DNA of 64,000 nt, taken from contig NZ_CP146609.1 of the NCBI RefSeq assembly GCF_037094465.1, forward strand, positions 1,737,501 through 1,801,500, read 5' to 3'. Of this stretch, positions 35,918 to 44,641 are shown piece after piece. The notes beneath the pieces are model-generated. The model saw only the letters and a list, made by a program, of their open reading frames with translations. It did not search any database and was not told the DNA's origin. The stretch is from Pseudodesulfovibrio sp. 5S69 (GTDB lineage: Bacteria; Desulfobacterota; Desulfovibrionia; Desulfovibrionales; Desulfovibrionaceae). The position numbers and the translations under genes were made by a program. Every line of letters starts with the position of its first letter. Position 1 is the stretch's first letter.

Positions 35918-36943
35918 ATGCACGCCCGAACCGTCCACCCCGGATTCTTCCGCCGCGTCCTGCGCCACGCCTGGGTCGATCTCGTCCCCCTGGTGCGCGG
36001 GCAGGCCGCCGCCCCCCTGTCCCGCCGGGAGGCCCAGCTATGGGCGCTGGTCCTGGCCTCGCGCCACGTGCCCCACCAACTGCGCCGCCTTCCGGCCGAG
36101 CGGGGCGACGGCTGGGCGGTCATGGTCCAGGAGTGGTTCGTGGACCGGGCCGTGCAGGAGATCGAACTCTATTTCGAGGAGAACCGCCCGGAACCGGCCG
36201 AGGCGGACCTGCCCGACCTGCGCCCCGTGGGCGGGCTGGAACCGACCCTGTTCGGCCTTGCCTTGCTCGTGCTTTTCTACTGGGCCTACTCCCGGACCTA
36301 CCCGAGCCTGGGACTGTACCCCGACCTGTGGGTAAGGCTCGGCAGCGCGGACGCCGGGGCCATCCTGTCGGGCCAGTGGTGGCGGTTGTGCACGGCCCTG
36401 ACCCTGCACGCCAACGGCCCGCATGTGGCCGGAAACGCGGTCATCGGCGGGGTCTTCATCTGGCTGGCCGCGCGGCGGCTCGGCTCGGGCACGGCCTGGC
36501 TGCTGACCATGGCCTCCGGGGTGCTCGGCAACCTGTTCAACTCCCTGGTCATGGGCATCCATCACGACGCCATCGGTTTTTCCACGGCCACCTTCGGCGC
36601 GGCCGGGGTGCTCGCCGGGATCACTCCGTTCGGCGTGGGCGGCGGGCTGCACGGGCTGGGCAGCGGCTCGTGGCTCCGGCGGTTCCTGCGCTTCACCCGC
36701 ACGGCGCTCATCCCGTTCGGCGCGGGCCTCGGCCTGCTGGCCATGCTCGGCGCGGGCAACGGGGAGGGCAACACCGACCTGGGCGCGCACCTGTTCGGCT
36801 TCGCCTCCGGCCTGGGGCTGGGCGCGCTGACCGGATTGGCGGCCACCCGGCACGGCCTGCCGGGCAAGGCGGCGGACTTCAGGCTCTACGTGGCGGCCCT
36901 TCTGCTGCCGACAGCCGCCTGGGTCTGGGCGTGGCTGGCGTGA
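35918..36943 (+). CDS. Rhomboid-family intramembrane serine protease
   Basis: 341 aa from ATG 35918. A soluble N-terminal domain (about residues 1-105) precedes six or seven membrane segments. Catalytic features: HVAGNAVIGG in helix 2, the nucleophile Ser in IGFSTATFGAAG (GFS instead of the usual GAS/GxS) and the catalytic His in GAHLFGFASGLG. It cleaves membrane proteins within the bilayer; substrates are unknown. No convincing ribosome site is seen. Divergent from the NagZ-like gene. Confidence 0.87.
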   Translation: MHARTVHPGFFRRVLRHAWVDLVPLVRGQAAAPLSRREAQLWALVLASRHVPHQLRRLPAERGDGWAVMVQEWFVDRAVQEIELYFEENRPEPAEADLPDLRPVGGLEPTLFGLALLVLFYWAYSRTYPSLGLYPDLWVRLGSADAGAILSGQWWRLCTALTLHANGPHVAGNAVIGGVFIWLAARRLGSGTAWLLTMASGVLGNLFNSLVMGIHHDAIGFSTATFGAAGVLAGITPFGVGGGLHGLGSGSWLRRFLRFTRTALIPFGAGLGLLAMLGAGNGEGNTDLGAHLFGFASGLGLGALTGLAATRHGLPGKAADFRLYVAALLLPTAAWVWAWLA

Positions 36944-37014
36944 TTTCCGGGCTTGTGCTAGGCTGCCTTGATCGGTAAGGAAGTCCATCCAACGCGTTTC
37001 ATCAGGAGTTTCAC

Positions 37015-37839
37015 GTGGCTGAGCCCGTTGTCGACATACAGGGTTTGAACTATTCGCCGGGCGGTCTGCCGGTGCTGGAGAACGTCGATCTGCGCATCGA
37101 GCGGGGCGACTACCTGGCCGTGCTGGGCCCCAACGGCGGGGGCAAGTCCACCCTGCTCAAGCTCATGCTCGGGCTGATACGGCCCGACAGCGGGACCATC
37201 CGCGTGCTCGGCCTGCGCCCGGGCGAGGCGGGGGGGCGCATCGGCTACCTGCCCCAGCACACCGTGGTCGGGAGTTCCTTTCCCATCACCGTGATCGAGG
37301 CGGTCTGCATGGGCACGGTCAAGCCCGGCTTCAAGGGCATGTCCGGCCGCCACTCCAGGATGGATCATGAAAAGGCGCGCATGGCCCTGAAGAAGGTGGG
37401 CATGCTCGACTATCAGGGGCGCGGCCTTGCCCGGCTGTCCGGCGGCCAGAAGCAGCGCGTGTTCATCGCCCGCGCCCTGGTGGACAACCCGGAGCTGCTC
37501 CTGCTCGACGAGCCCACGGCCAGCGTGGACTCTGCCAGCCGGATATCCTTGTTCTCCCTGCTCAACGAGCTGAACAAGGACATGACCGTGATCATGGTCA
37601 GCCACGACATCTCCTCCCTGGCCTCGGGGGTCAAGTCCGTGGCCTGCGTCAACCGGACGCTGCATTTCCACAAGGCCCCGGAGATCACCGACGACATGTT
37701 CGCCATGACCTACGGCGGGTCCGGGGACCAGTGCTGCCCGGTGGAGCTGGTCACCCACGGCCGCGTGCCGCACCGCGTGCTCGCGCCCCACGACAGCGAG
37801 GACGCGGCCCCCAAAGCGGACAAGGGCGGTGAGGCATGA
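37015..37839 (+). CDS. ABC transporter ATP-binding protein, zinc/manganese type
   Basis: 274 aa from GTG 37015, with AGGAG 6 nt upstream. Walker A is GPNGGGKST, the Q-loop is YLPQHT, the signature is LSGGQKQR, Walker B is LLLLDEPTASVD and the switch His is in MVSHD. Sequence places it with ZnuC/MntB-like subunits of metal importers. The C-terminal 60 residues extend beyond the core and contain CC. Its start of the next gene overlaps by 4 bp. No periplasmic metal-binding protein gene is nearby. Confidence 0.88.
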   Translation: MAEPVVDIQGLNYSPGGLPVLENVDLRIERGDYLAVLGPNGGGKSTLLKLMLGLIRPDSGTIRVLGLRPGEAGGRIGYLPQHTVVGSSFPITVIEAVCMGTVKPGFKGMSGRHSRMDHEKARMALKKVGMLDYQGRGLARLSGGQKQRVFIARALVDNPELLLLDEPTASVDSASRISLFSLLNELNKDMTVIMVSHDISSLASGVKSVACVNRTLHFHKAPEITDDMFAMTYGGSGDQCCPVELVTHGRVPHRVLAPHDSEDAAPKADKGGEA

Positions 37840-38639
37840 TGGACGTCCTCGGCTTCGATTTCATGCAGAACGCCCTGGCCGCCGGACTGTTGGCCAGCCT
37901 CATCTGCGGGATCATCGGCTCCCTGGTGGTGGTCAACCGCATCGTCTTCATCTCCGGCGGCATCGCCCATGCGTCCTACGGCGGCGTGGGCCTGGCCTTC
38001 ATTCTCGGCCTGCCGGTCCTGCCCGTGACCTCGGCCTTCACCGTGTGCATGGCCCTGATCATGGCCATGGTCACCCTGCGGGCCAGGGAGCGCGTGGACA
38101 CGGTCATCGGCGTCATCTGGGCCTCGGGCATGGCCCTGGGCATCATCCTGCTGGACTTCACTCCCGGCTACAACGTGGACCTGATGAGCTATCTGTTCGG
38201 CTCCATCCTGGCCGTGCCGCGCTCCGACCTGTGGCTCATGGCTGTGCTGGCCGCCATCGTCCTGGTCCTCGTTCTGGTCTTCTACCGGGGCTTCATGGTC
38301 ATGAGCTTCGACGAGGAGTTCGCCCGCTCGCGCGGCGTGCCCGTCAATTTCCTGTACATCCTGCTCATCGTCATGGTCGGCCTGAGCGTGGTCATGATCA
38401 TCCGGGTGGTCGGCCTCATCCTGGTCATCGCCTTGCTGACCATTCCGCCCTTCATCGCCGAGCGGCGGACCAGTTCGCTCAAGGTCATGATGGTCGTGTC
38501 CACCATCCTGTCCGCCATCTTTACAGTCACCGGGCTGATGTTCTCCTACGCGCTCGACATCACCTCGGGCGCGTCCATCATCGCCGTGGCCGCCATCGGC
38601 TTCTTTCTTTCCCTGCTTATCCCGCAGAAAACCGCCTAG
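37836..38639 (+). CDS. Metal ABC transporter permease (ZnuB-like)
   Basis: 267 aa with 8 hydrophobic segments, ABC-3 family. GGIAHASYGGVGLAF near residue 50 is the family signature, and FDEEFARSRGVPV is the coupling loop toward the ATPase. The start overlaps the ATPase stop (ATGA). It moves Zn2+, Mn2+ or Fe2+ through the inner membrane; the ion cannot be told from the permease alone. The downstream small Cys-rich protein is on the same strand. Confidence 0.9.
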   Translation: MMDVLGFDFMQNALAAGLLASLICGIIGSLVVVNRIVFISGGIAHASYGGVGLAFILGLPVLPVTSAFTVCMALIMAMVTLRARERVDTVIGVIWASGMALGIILLDFTPGYNVDLMSYLFGSILAVPRSDLWLMAVLAAIVLVLVLVFYRGFMVMSFDEEFARSRGVPVNFLYILLIVMVGLSVVMIIRVVGLILVIALLTIPPFIAERRTSSLKVMMVVSTILSAIFTVTGLMFSYALDITSGASIIAVAAIGFFLSLLIPQKTA

Positions 38640-38745
38640 CTCGTAAGGGGTTGTTTTTTCCTATGGAATGGCTTTTGCAAATTGTCGGCAGCGGGTGTAC
38701 ATCTTTTCCTGGCCCAAGGCCAAACAAACGGCCCGGCGCGTGACC

Positions 38746-38952
38746 ATGGACTGCAAAGACAAACTCAAACAGGACGGATACACCCGGTACCGGGGCGCCG
38801 TGGACGCCTCGGTGTACGAGTACTTCAACTGCGACTGTTCGTGGAAGGCCCGGTGGTACCTGAAAAAGGGCCATTACCGCTGCTGCGGCTGCAAGGAGCG
38901 GTGCGAAACCCGCGATCCCGAAGGGTTCCAGCTCTTCCTCGATCTGGGATAA
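38746..38952 (+). CDS. Small Cys-rich, zinc-ribbon-like protein
   Basis: 68 aa from ATG 38746; an in-frame ATG at 38668 would add 26 residues. Cys occur as CDC and CCGCKERC plus an early Cys, which is a plausible metal site. It is unknown to me. It follows the metal ABC transporter by about 100 bp. An overlapping 26-codon ORF (ATG 38663, stop TGA 38741-38743) ends 2 bp before the start, so start by coupling is possible. A metal-related role is inferred only from position and Cys content. Confidence 0.55.
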   Translation: MDCKDKLKQDGYTRYRGAVDASVYEYFNCDCSWKARWYLKKGHYRCCGCKERCETRDPEGFQLFLDLG

Positions 38953-38970
38953 GGCAACCAAGGAAGGACA

Positions 38971-39513
38971 ATGCGACGCATCCTCATCGCCCTGACCCTG
39001 GCCCTGACCCTGGCCGTCATTCCGGCCCGGGCCTCGGAGTTCCAGGACATGGACATCTGCCTTGGCAAGCAGGTCCTGGGACGCATCCTGTGCAAGGACC
39101 CCCATGAGATCAACTATGTGGCCAAGGTCAGGGACAACATCTACCTGTTCTCCGTGTTCTACGCCAAGCAGGAAGCCCGCTTCGTGGTCGGCATCTCGGA
39201 CAGCAAGATCCGCGTCCAGGGCCGGGAGTTCCTCAAGCTTACCCGGACCATCCCCTACGATTTCGACAAGAACACCAAATGCGCCGTGGTCGAATACTCC
39301 TCTTCGGAATGCACCCGCACCGACCCCATCGTCTGCTGCTCCGAAAAGACCGAAGAGGACGTCAAGGAACAGAAGTTCTGGGACCGGCCCATCCCCGATC
39401 TGCTTGAGGAAGACCTCAAGAAGGCCCTTGAGGTCCTTCCCCCGGAAGGGAAGCCCGCCCAGGGCCAGCAGCCCAATGGACAGGGCGGCCAGGCCACCCC
39501 TCCCGGTCAATAG
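38971..39513 (+). CDS. Exported protein of unknown function
   Basis: 180 aa. A Sec signal peptide ends near residue 21 (AVIPARA). The mature part has four or more Cys (DICLGKQVLG, ILCKD, ECTRTDPIVCC) that could form disulfides in the periplasm, and a Gln/Gly/Pro-rich tail. I do not recognise a family. Shine-Dalgarno AAGGA is just before the ATG. It lies 18 bp after the Cys-rich protein and ends with a terminator, so the ABC transporter, small protein and this gene may be one unit. Confidence 0.68.
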   Translation: MRRILIALTLALTLAVIPARASEFQDMDICLGKQVLGRILCKDPHEINYVAKVRDNIYLFSVFYAKQEARFVVGISDSKIRVQGREFLKLTRTIPYDFDKNTKCAVVEYSSSECTRTDPIVCCSEKTEEDVKEQKFWDRPIPDLLEEDLKKALEVLPPEGKPAQGQQPNGQGGQATPPGQ

Positions 39514-39532
39514 CCCCTGAGCGCAATGGAAA

Positions 39533-39560
39533 AGGCCTCCGCAGGAATGCGGGGGTTTTT
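39533..39560 (+). terminator. Terminator after the exported protein
   Basis: CCTCCGCA and TGCGGGGG with loop GGAA, followed by seven T. Confidence 0.85.
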
Positions 39561-39634
39561 TTATGGCTTCGACCCGCGAGGCGGCATCCAACCGTTTGGC
39601 GGAGGAGAGAGAACGGTGGGCCGGGGGAGGCCGC

Positions 39635-39949
39635 CTATACCCGCCGTAGCCAGAGCAGGAGGGCGATGAGGGCGACGGCGGGGTAGAGGGGCCACCATAG
39701 CCTGTAGACGATGCAGGCCGCGGCCACCCCGATGAGGATCAGGACGTAGGCCCAGGCCTCGAGCATGCGCTTGAGCGAGCGCATGAGGTCGCTCGGCACG
39801 CCATGGTGCCGGAACGGTTCGAGCGGCGTGTCGGCGGGGTCCGTCCGGCTCGGTGCGGCGCGGCGGGAGGATTGCAGCTTGTTGCCGCAGCGGGGGCAGG
39901 CCAGGGTGTCGTCGGAGTTCCTGGCTCCGCATTTGGTGCAGGTGATCAC
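39635..39949 (-). CDS. Zinc-ribbon membrane protein
   Basis: 104 aa from GTG 39949. The N-terminus CTKCGARNSDDTLACPRCG is a classic zinc ribbon. A Ser/Arg/Pro linker follows, then two hydrophobic segments (AYVLILIGVAAACIVY and the last 16 residues). The start was set at the zinc ribbon because these proteins usually begin 1-3 residues ahead of the first Cys; the longer frame upstream has no ribosome site. Function unknown. Confidence 0.65.
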   Translation of the reverse strand: MITCTKCGARNSDDTLACPRCGNKLQSSRRAAPSRTDPADTPLEPFRHHGVPSDLMRSLKRMLEAWAYVLILIGVAAACIVYRLWWPLYPAVALIALLLWLRRV

Positions 39950-40098
39950 AGGCCCGTTATGGCCGCCGGAGAGGTGAAAGGTCAAGGGGAGGCGCGCCCC
40001 TTCCATCCCGGCGCGGTTGGTGATAATGCTTTTGCAGAAAAACAGGAGATGGCGTAGCATCACGCAACCATCAAGCGCCATTGAGGATAGTCGAACCC

Positions 40099-41643
40099 AT
40101 GAGCGAAGCACCCGCCCGAGACAAAACGCGGCCGGACAAGGAAACGCGTCTTGCCGCCTATCAGAAGAAGCTCCGCGCCCTGAAGGAGCGATCTTCCCTG
40201 CGCGAGGTCACGGAGCGGGAGATGCTGCTGGCCATACTGGAGAACAACAGCCCGGCCATCAACGAGTATCCCATGCTCGAGGCGCAGCGGTGCAGCGTCA
40301 TGGAACTACTCTGCGGCCGGGTGGGCCATCCGGGGTACGAATTCATCCACGAGCGGGTCGGCCGGTTCATCATTTTGCTGGCCCACTTCGAGAAGGCCGT
40401 CAAGACCGGGGACGCGGCGCGGCGCGACGAGCTGGAGGCGACCCTGCTCAACTCCGAGGCCGTGCTGGTCAAATGCGCCCAGGGCATCGTCTACGCCATG
40501 GCCCTCGTGACGGACAATTTCGAGGAGCTGGTCCTGCGTTATTTCGGCCAGCAGAGCCTGGAACAGTACAGCGCGCTCATCGAAAAGCACCAACTCGACC
40601 AGGCGTTCTGGAACGCCTTTGTAGAGGAGTTCATCGCCAACCGCGTGGAGGAGGCCCACCGGGAGATCCTGGAGGGCGAGAAGTACGAGATCGCCAAGGA
40701 GCGGACCTTCCTGGTCATCCGTTTTCTGTTCGACGACATCCTGTCCAAGCTCAATCCCACGGACCAGGCGATTTCCAAGACGCGCATCCAGAACAGCTAC
40801 ATAGAGGCCCGGGAGAACCCCGAGGGCAAGGAGCGGGCCAAGCTGGTCCAGGCCATGCTGGTCAAGGGGCTCAAACCCCTGGCCCAGTTCGACAGGCTGT
40901 CGCCGGGGGAACTGCTGCACGCGGCGCGCATCGCCTGCGTGGACACGGTGTCCGAGGAGTTCGAGACCCAGTACCGGGCCCGTGTGGCCGAGGCCGAGGC
41001 GGCCCGCAAGGGCGAGGCCGAAAAGAAGGACCCCGAGGAGCGGAACAAGGAACAGGCCTGGTTCAAGTTCGTGCTCGATCAACTGGTGGGGCTCGGCGTG
41101 GGCGCGTCCATCGCCTTCGGCGTGACCAGCGAGCATTTCTACAAGGCGCTGGAGACCGTGGTCCCGGACCAGATCAAGGGCATCCTGCCGTTCAAGAAGG
41201 ATTTCAGCCTGCCGGTGCTCGAAAAGATTCTCTTCTTCCTGCTGGAAAACCACTTCATTCAGATCCTCAAGGAGTGCGGGCGCGAAGAGGGCGGCAAGAT
41301 TCAGGTCCGCAGCGGCCGGGCCCGGCGGGTACCCGCTTCGGCCGTGAACGAGCTGCCCGGCATGTCCAAGATCCGCAAGAAGCAGTTGTTCGGCAACGAT
41401 GTGACCAGGGAAGACACCCTGCTCTTCAAGCCCAAGACCGCGCAGCAACTCAGCGAGGCCATGTCCATGCTCTCGCTCGAACCCGAGTTGCAGCGGTCCC
41501 TGGCCGAGCTGTGGAAGCGGGCCGTGTTCCGGGTGGACATCATGGTCCTTATCAACCTTGAGCTGGTGGCCAGGGGAACGACCAACCTGACCGTCCGGCT
41601 GACCGAAATCCTCCAGAAATACGGCGTGCAAAAGACCGCCTGA
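40099..41643 (+). CDS. Large helical cytoplasmic protein of unknown function
   Basis: 514 aa, no signal peptide. Nearly all helical and charged, with a coiled-coil-like segment at about residues 300-325 (RARVAEAEAARKGEAEKK) and one hydrophobic patch (DQLVGLGVGASIAFGV). Internal landmarks are GHPGYEFIHERVGRFIILL and PVLEKILFFLLENHFIQIL. I do not recognise a domain. Codon usage is like the neighbours and the frame is long and clean, so it is real. It stands alone, with no obvious partner. Confidence 0.75.
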   Translation: MSEAPARDKTRPDKETRLAAYQKKLRALKERSSLREVTEREMLLAILENNSPAINEYPMLEAQRCSVMELLCGRVGHPGYEFIHERVGRFIILLAHFEKAVKTGDAARRDELEATLLNSEAVLVKCAQGIVYAMALVTDNFEELVLRYFGQQSLEQYSALIEKHQLDQAFWNAFVEEFIANRVEEAHREILEGEKYEIAKERTFLVIRFLFDDILSKLNPTDQAISKTRIQNSYIEARENPEGKERAKLVQAMLVKGLKPLAQFDRLSPGELLHAARIACVDTVSEEFETQYRARVAEAEAARKGEAEKKDPEERNKEQAWFKFVLDQLVGLGVGASIAFGVTSEHFYKALETVVPDQIKGILPFKKDFSLPVLEKILFFLLENHFIQILKECGREEGGKIQVRSGRARRVPASAVNELPGMSKIRKKQLFGNDVTREDTLLFKPKTAQQLSEAMSMLSLEPELQRSLAELWKRAVFRVDIMVLINLELVARGTTNLTVRLTEILQKYGVQKTA

Positions 41644-41691
41644 CCCGTTGCCGGGCGGCGGTCCGCATGGGTGCATTGTTTCCGGGCGCGG

Positions 41692-42573
41692 CTAGCGGCG
41701 GAAGACGATGGTCTTGTTGCCGTCCACGATGACGCGGTCTTCCAGGTGCCACTTCACGGCACGGGCCAGGACGTGGCGCTCGATGTCGCCGCCCAGCCTC
41801 TTCAGGTCGTCCACGGTGTGGCTGTGGGTCACGCGGATGACGTCCTGCTCGATGATCGGGCCCTCGTCCAGTTTTTCGGTGACGTAGTGGGCCGTGGCCC
41901 CGATGAGCTTGACGCCGCGTTCGTAGGCCCGGCGGTACGGGTCCGCGCCCACGAAGGCGGGCAGGAACGAGTGGTGGATATTGATGATCCGGCCCGCGTA
42001 GCGTTTGACGAAGTCCGGGGTCAGGATCTGCATGTACCGGGCGAGGACGATGAGGTCGGCCTGGCCGTCCATGAGCTCGATCATGGTGTCCTCGGCCGAG
42101 ACCTTGTCGCGGAGGCTCGGTCCCACGGGCACGTGGTGAAAGGGGACGTCGAAGTTTTCGACCTCGCGCCGCAGGGTCGGGTGGTTGGAGATGACCATGG
42201 CCACCTCGGTCTCCAGGTCGCCGCGTTTGGAGCGCCAGAGCAGCTCCATGAGGGCGTGGTCCACGTGGGAGCAGAGGATAACCATCTTCTTGGGCACCCA
42301 CACGGGGTTCAGGGACCAGTCCATGACAAAGCCGTCCGTGACCTCCTCGGCGAATTCGCGGCGCAGTTCGTCCAGGCCGTCCATGTCCAGGCCAGGCAGG
42401 AAGAACTCGTTGCGCATGAAGAACCGGCCGCCCTCGGGGTCGGTGGAGTGCTGATCCGAGTGGATGATGTTGGCGTTCTTGCGGTGCAGGTATCCGGAAA
42501 CCGCGGCGACGATGCCGGGCTGGTCCGGGCAGGTGATCAGCAGCCTGACGGTGCTTTCCTTGGATTCGGTCAT
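41692..42573 (-). CDS. purU: Formyltetrahydrofolate deformylase
   Basis: 293 aa from ATG 42573. An N-terminal ACT domain (LLITCPDQPGIVAAVSGYLH) is followed by the formyl-transferase fold: VILCSHVDHALMELLWR, DLIVLARYMQILTPDF, the active-site segment NIHHSFLPAFVGADPY and GATAHYVTEKLDEGPII. It hydrolyses 10-formyl-THF to formate and THF, balancing one-carbon pools. It is divergent from gmhA. Confidence 0.94.
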   Translation of the reverse strand: MTESKESTVRLLITCPDQPGIVAAVSGYLHRKNANIIHSDQHSTDPEGGRFFMRNEFFLPGLDMDGLDELRREFAEEVTDGFVMDWSLNPVWVPKKMVILCSHVDHALMELLWRSKRGDLETEVAMVISNHPTLRREVENFDVPFHHVPVGPSLRDKVSAEDTMIELMDGQADLIVLARYMQILTPDFVKRYAGRIINIHHSFLPAFVGADPYRRAYERGVKLIGATAHYVTEKLDEGPIIEQDVIRVTHSHTVDDLKRLGGDIERHVLARAVKWHLEDRVIVDGNKTIVFRR

Positions 42574-42709
42574 GGTCTTGGTAGCCTTGATGTATGCTGA
42601 AAGATGTTCGGTCCGGCCGGGAAACGGTCCCGCGCCGGGCGCAAGGTTGCGCTGTACCGCAAATGGCGGTCGAATAAAAGCCTTTTCCGCGCCCGCCGTC
42701 CGGTAGGGG

Positions 42710-42738
42710 TTGGCAAGGACGGATTTCGGCAGTATAGG
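42710..42738 (+). promoter_or_regulatory. Promoter of gmhA
   Basis: TTGGCA (42710-42715) and TATAGG (42733-42738) with a 17-bp spacer, about 37 bp before the expected leader of gmhA. Confidence 0.55.
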
Positions 42739-42781
42739 CATGGCTGACTATTTTTTGACGACAACCACAAACGAGGAACGC

Positions 42782-43402
42782 ATGTCTGAATCCGCTTTGC
42801 AGAAAGTGATGGATCACGCCTCGGCCGGACTGGCCGCGCGCAAGGCCTTCTTCGACACCAAGGCGGAACTGGTGGTCGAGATCGCCCGGGCCATGGCGGT
42901 GTGCCTGGCCGGGGGCGGCAAGGTCATGTTCTGCGGCAACGGCGGGTCCGCCGCCGACAGCCAGCATCTGGCCGCAGAATTTACCAACCGGTTCCGCATG
43001 GAGCGGCCGCCCCTGCCGGGCCTGGCCCTGACCACCGACACCTCGGCCCTGACCGCCATAGCCAACGACTACAGCTTCGACGAAGTCTTCTCCAAACAGC
43101 TCCTCGCCCTGGGAAGGCCCGGCGATATCCTGGTGGGCTTCTCCACCTCGGGCACCAGCACCAACGTCATCCGGGCCATGCGCGAGGCCAAGCGCAACGA
43201 TATCGTCACCGTTGGCATGACCGGCCAGAGCGGCGCGGAGATGGCCTCCGTGTCCGACTTCCTGGTTACCGTGCCTTCGGGCGACACCGCCGTCATCCAG
43301 GAAATCCACATCGCGGCCGGGCACATGCTTTGCCACCTGGTGGACCATTTCCTGTTCGAGGCCGTGGCCGAACTGACCCCCTACCTGCCGGAATCCAGGT
43401 GA
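42782..43402 (+). CDS. gmhA: Sedoheptulose 7-phosphate isomerase
   Basis: 206 aa, SIS domain. GAGG lies 5 nt before the ATG. The active site includes FCGNGGSAADSQHLAAEF, and the second phosphate loop is FSTSGTST. VIQEIHIAAGHMLCHLVDH carries the catalytic Glu/His. It makes D-glycero-D-manno-heptose 7-phosphate, the first step of ADP-heptose synthesis for LPS inner core. A terminator follows. Confidence 0.94.
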   Translation: MSESALQKVMDHASAGLAARKAFFDTKAELVVEIARAMAVCLAGGGKVMFCGNGGSAADSQHLAAEFTNRFRMERPPLPGLALTTDTSALTAIANDYSFDEVFSKQLLALGRPGDILVGFSTSGTSTNVIRAMREAKRNDIVTVGMTGQSGAEMASVSDFLVTVPSGDTAVIQEIHIAAGHMLCHLVDHFLFEAVAELTPYLPESR

Positions 43403-43425
43403 TAGGCACGAACCCCTATCGACCC

Positions 43426-43459
43426 AAAAGCCCCCGCGACGTTTCGCAGGGGCTTTTTT
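43426..43459 (+). terminator. Terminator after gmhA
   Basis: AAAAGCCCC and GGGGCTTTT with an inner GCGA/TCGC stem, then TT; serves both gmhA and the convergent PfpI-like gene. Confidence 0.85.
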
Positions 43460-43483
43460 ACGTCCTGTAAGCTCTCACCGGAA

Positions 43484-44068
43484 TCAGTCCCCGGTTGTCC
43501 CGGTGTGCTCTGCGGCCAGCATCTTGCGGAATGTCTCGGCCGCGTCGCGGTCAAGCCCGGCGCTCGCGAAGATGGCGGCCGCGAAGCCGACCGGGGCCGT
43601 GCCCGGCGCGGTAATCACCCGGTTGTCGGTGACCGCCTCCGGCTCCGGTCGAAAGAATTTGGAACCGGCGTAGCCCGGCGCGTGGCGGTGGAGATAGTCC
43701 GCGTCGTTGGAGGTGTGCCGGACATCGTCCAGGAGCCCGGCCCTGGCCAGGGCCAGGGTGCCGCCGCAGATGCCCGCGACGATGCCGCCCTTGGAGTGGT
43801 GGGCCAGGAGCAGGCCGTCGAGGACCGGGGCGTCGTCGGTCTCCCAGATGGTCCCGCCGATGACGGCTATCACGCCGGGCCCCCATTCCGGGATCGACTC
43901 CAACCCGTCGGGAACAGCGGCGGACAGGCCGCCCATGGAACGGATCTCGCCCGGAACGGGCGTGAAAAAACGGATATCCAGGCCGTAGAACGGCCCGCCC
44001 GCTCCGGCAATGAGGCCGTATTCCCAATCCGCGAACCCCTGCGTGAGGATGATGGCCACTTTCTGCAT
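43484..44068 (-). CDS. DJ-1/PfpI-family protein
   Basis: 194 aa. The nucleophile elbow is AGICGGTLALA with the reactive Cys; the Glu partner is in GFADWEYGL. This set fits the YajL/PfpI/type 1 glutamine amidotransferase-like group, close to the putative-protease YoaZ/YdeA branch. Possible roles are protein deglycase, holdase or hydrolase; none can be chosen here. Next gene on the same strand begins 43 bp further along. Confidence 0.82.
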   Translation of the reverse strand: MQKVAIILTQGFADWEYGLIAGAGGPFYGLDIRFFTPVPGEIRSMGGLSAAVPDGLESIPEWGPGVIAVIGGTIWETDDAPVLDGLLLAHHSKGGIVAGICGGTLALARAGLLDDVRHTSNDADYLHRHAPGYAGSKFFRPEPEAVTDNRVITAPGTAPVGFAAAIFASAGLDRDAAETFRKMLAAEHTGTTGD

Positions 44069-44111
44069 GTCGGAAATCCTTGCGGTGGGTTGGGGGCGTC
44101 TGCCGGCCCGG

Positions 44112-44492
44112 TCAGAAGTCCTCCCGCTTGATGCGGATGGTCAGCCCCTTTTCACGGAGCTTCCGGGCCAGGATGTTGGCGCGCTGGATGGAGGGAACCG
44201 TGCTGACGACCAGTTGGGCGGTGCCGTGCTCGTCCCAGACCCAGATATTCTCGGGCAGGACCAGGCCCGCCTCGCGGGTGGCGGCCAGAAGCCGCTGTCG
44301 GGCCTGTTCACGCTGGCCGAAGGATTCCTGGTCCAGCGATTCGCCGCAGGCCAGGACCCACCAGCCGCGCGGCCGCAGGTTCGGATCGGTTTCCTCGCCG
44401 AAGCTCTTGGCGGTCAGTGCGGCCTGCTTGGCCCGCACCACAGCGGTCATGCGCAGGATGCTTTCTTCCAATTGCCTGATATTATTTGGCAT
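44112..44492 (-). CDS. Conserved-looking cytoplasmic protein, function unknown
   Basis: 126 aa from ATG 44492 (MPNNIRQLEESILRM). An N-terminal helical segment is followed by an alpha/beta part with RGWWVLACGES, IWVWDEHGTAQLVVST and a basic end LREKGLTIRIKRED. No membrane segment. I do not recognise a family. The ribosome site is weak. It precedes the PfpI-like gene. Confidence 0.6.
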   Translation of the reverse strand: MPNNIRQLEESILRMTAVVRAKQAALTAKSFGEETDPNLRPRGWWVLACGESLDQESFGQREQARQRLLAATREAGLVLPENIWVWDEHGTAQLVVSTVPSIQRANILARKLREKGLTIRIKREDF

Positions 44493-44641
44493 GTTCGTCG
44501 TTTCCCTCAAGGACGGCAGTAGCCGGTTGCCTCAATGTATTGTTACTCCGGCCATCAGGGAATGGCAAGTAAAGCCGCAGTGGGGGAGCGTGATTTTTCG
44601 GCCCCTTGCGCCGGGCCGGGCGCGGATGTATCGTGTGCAAT

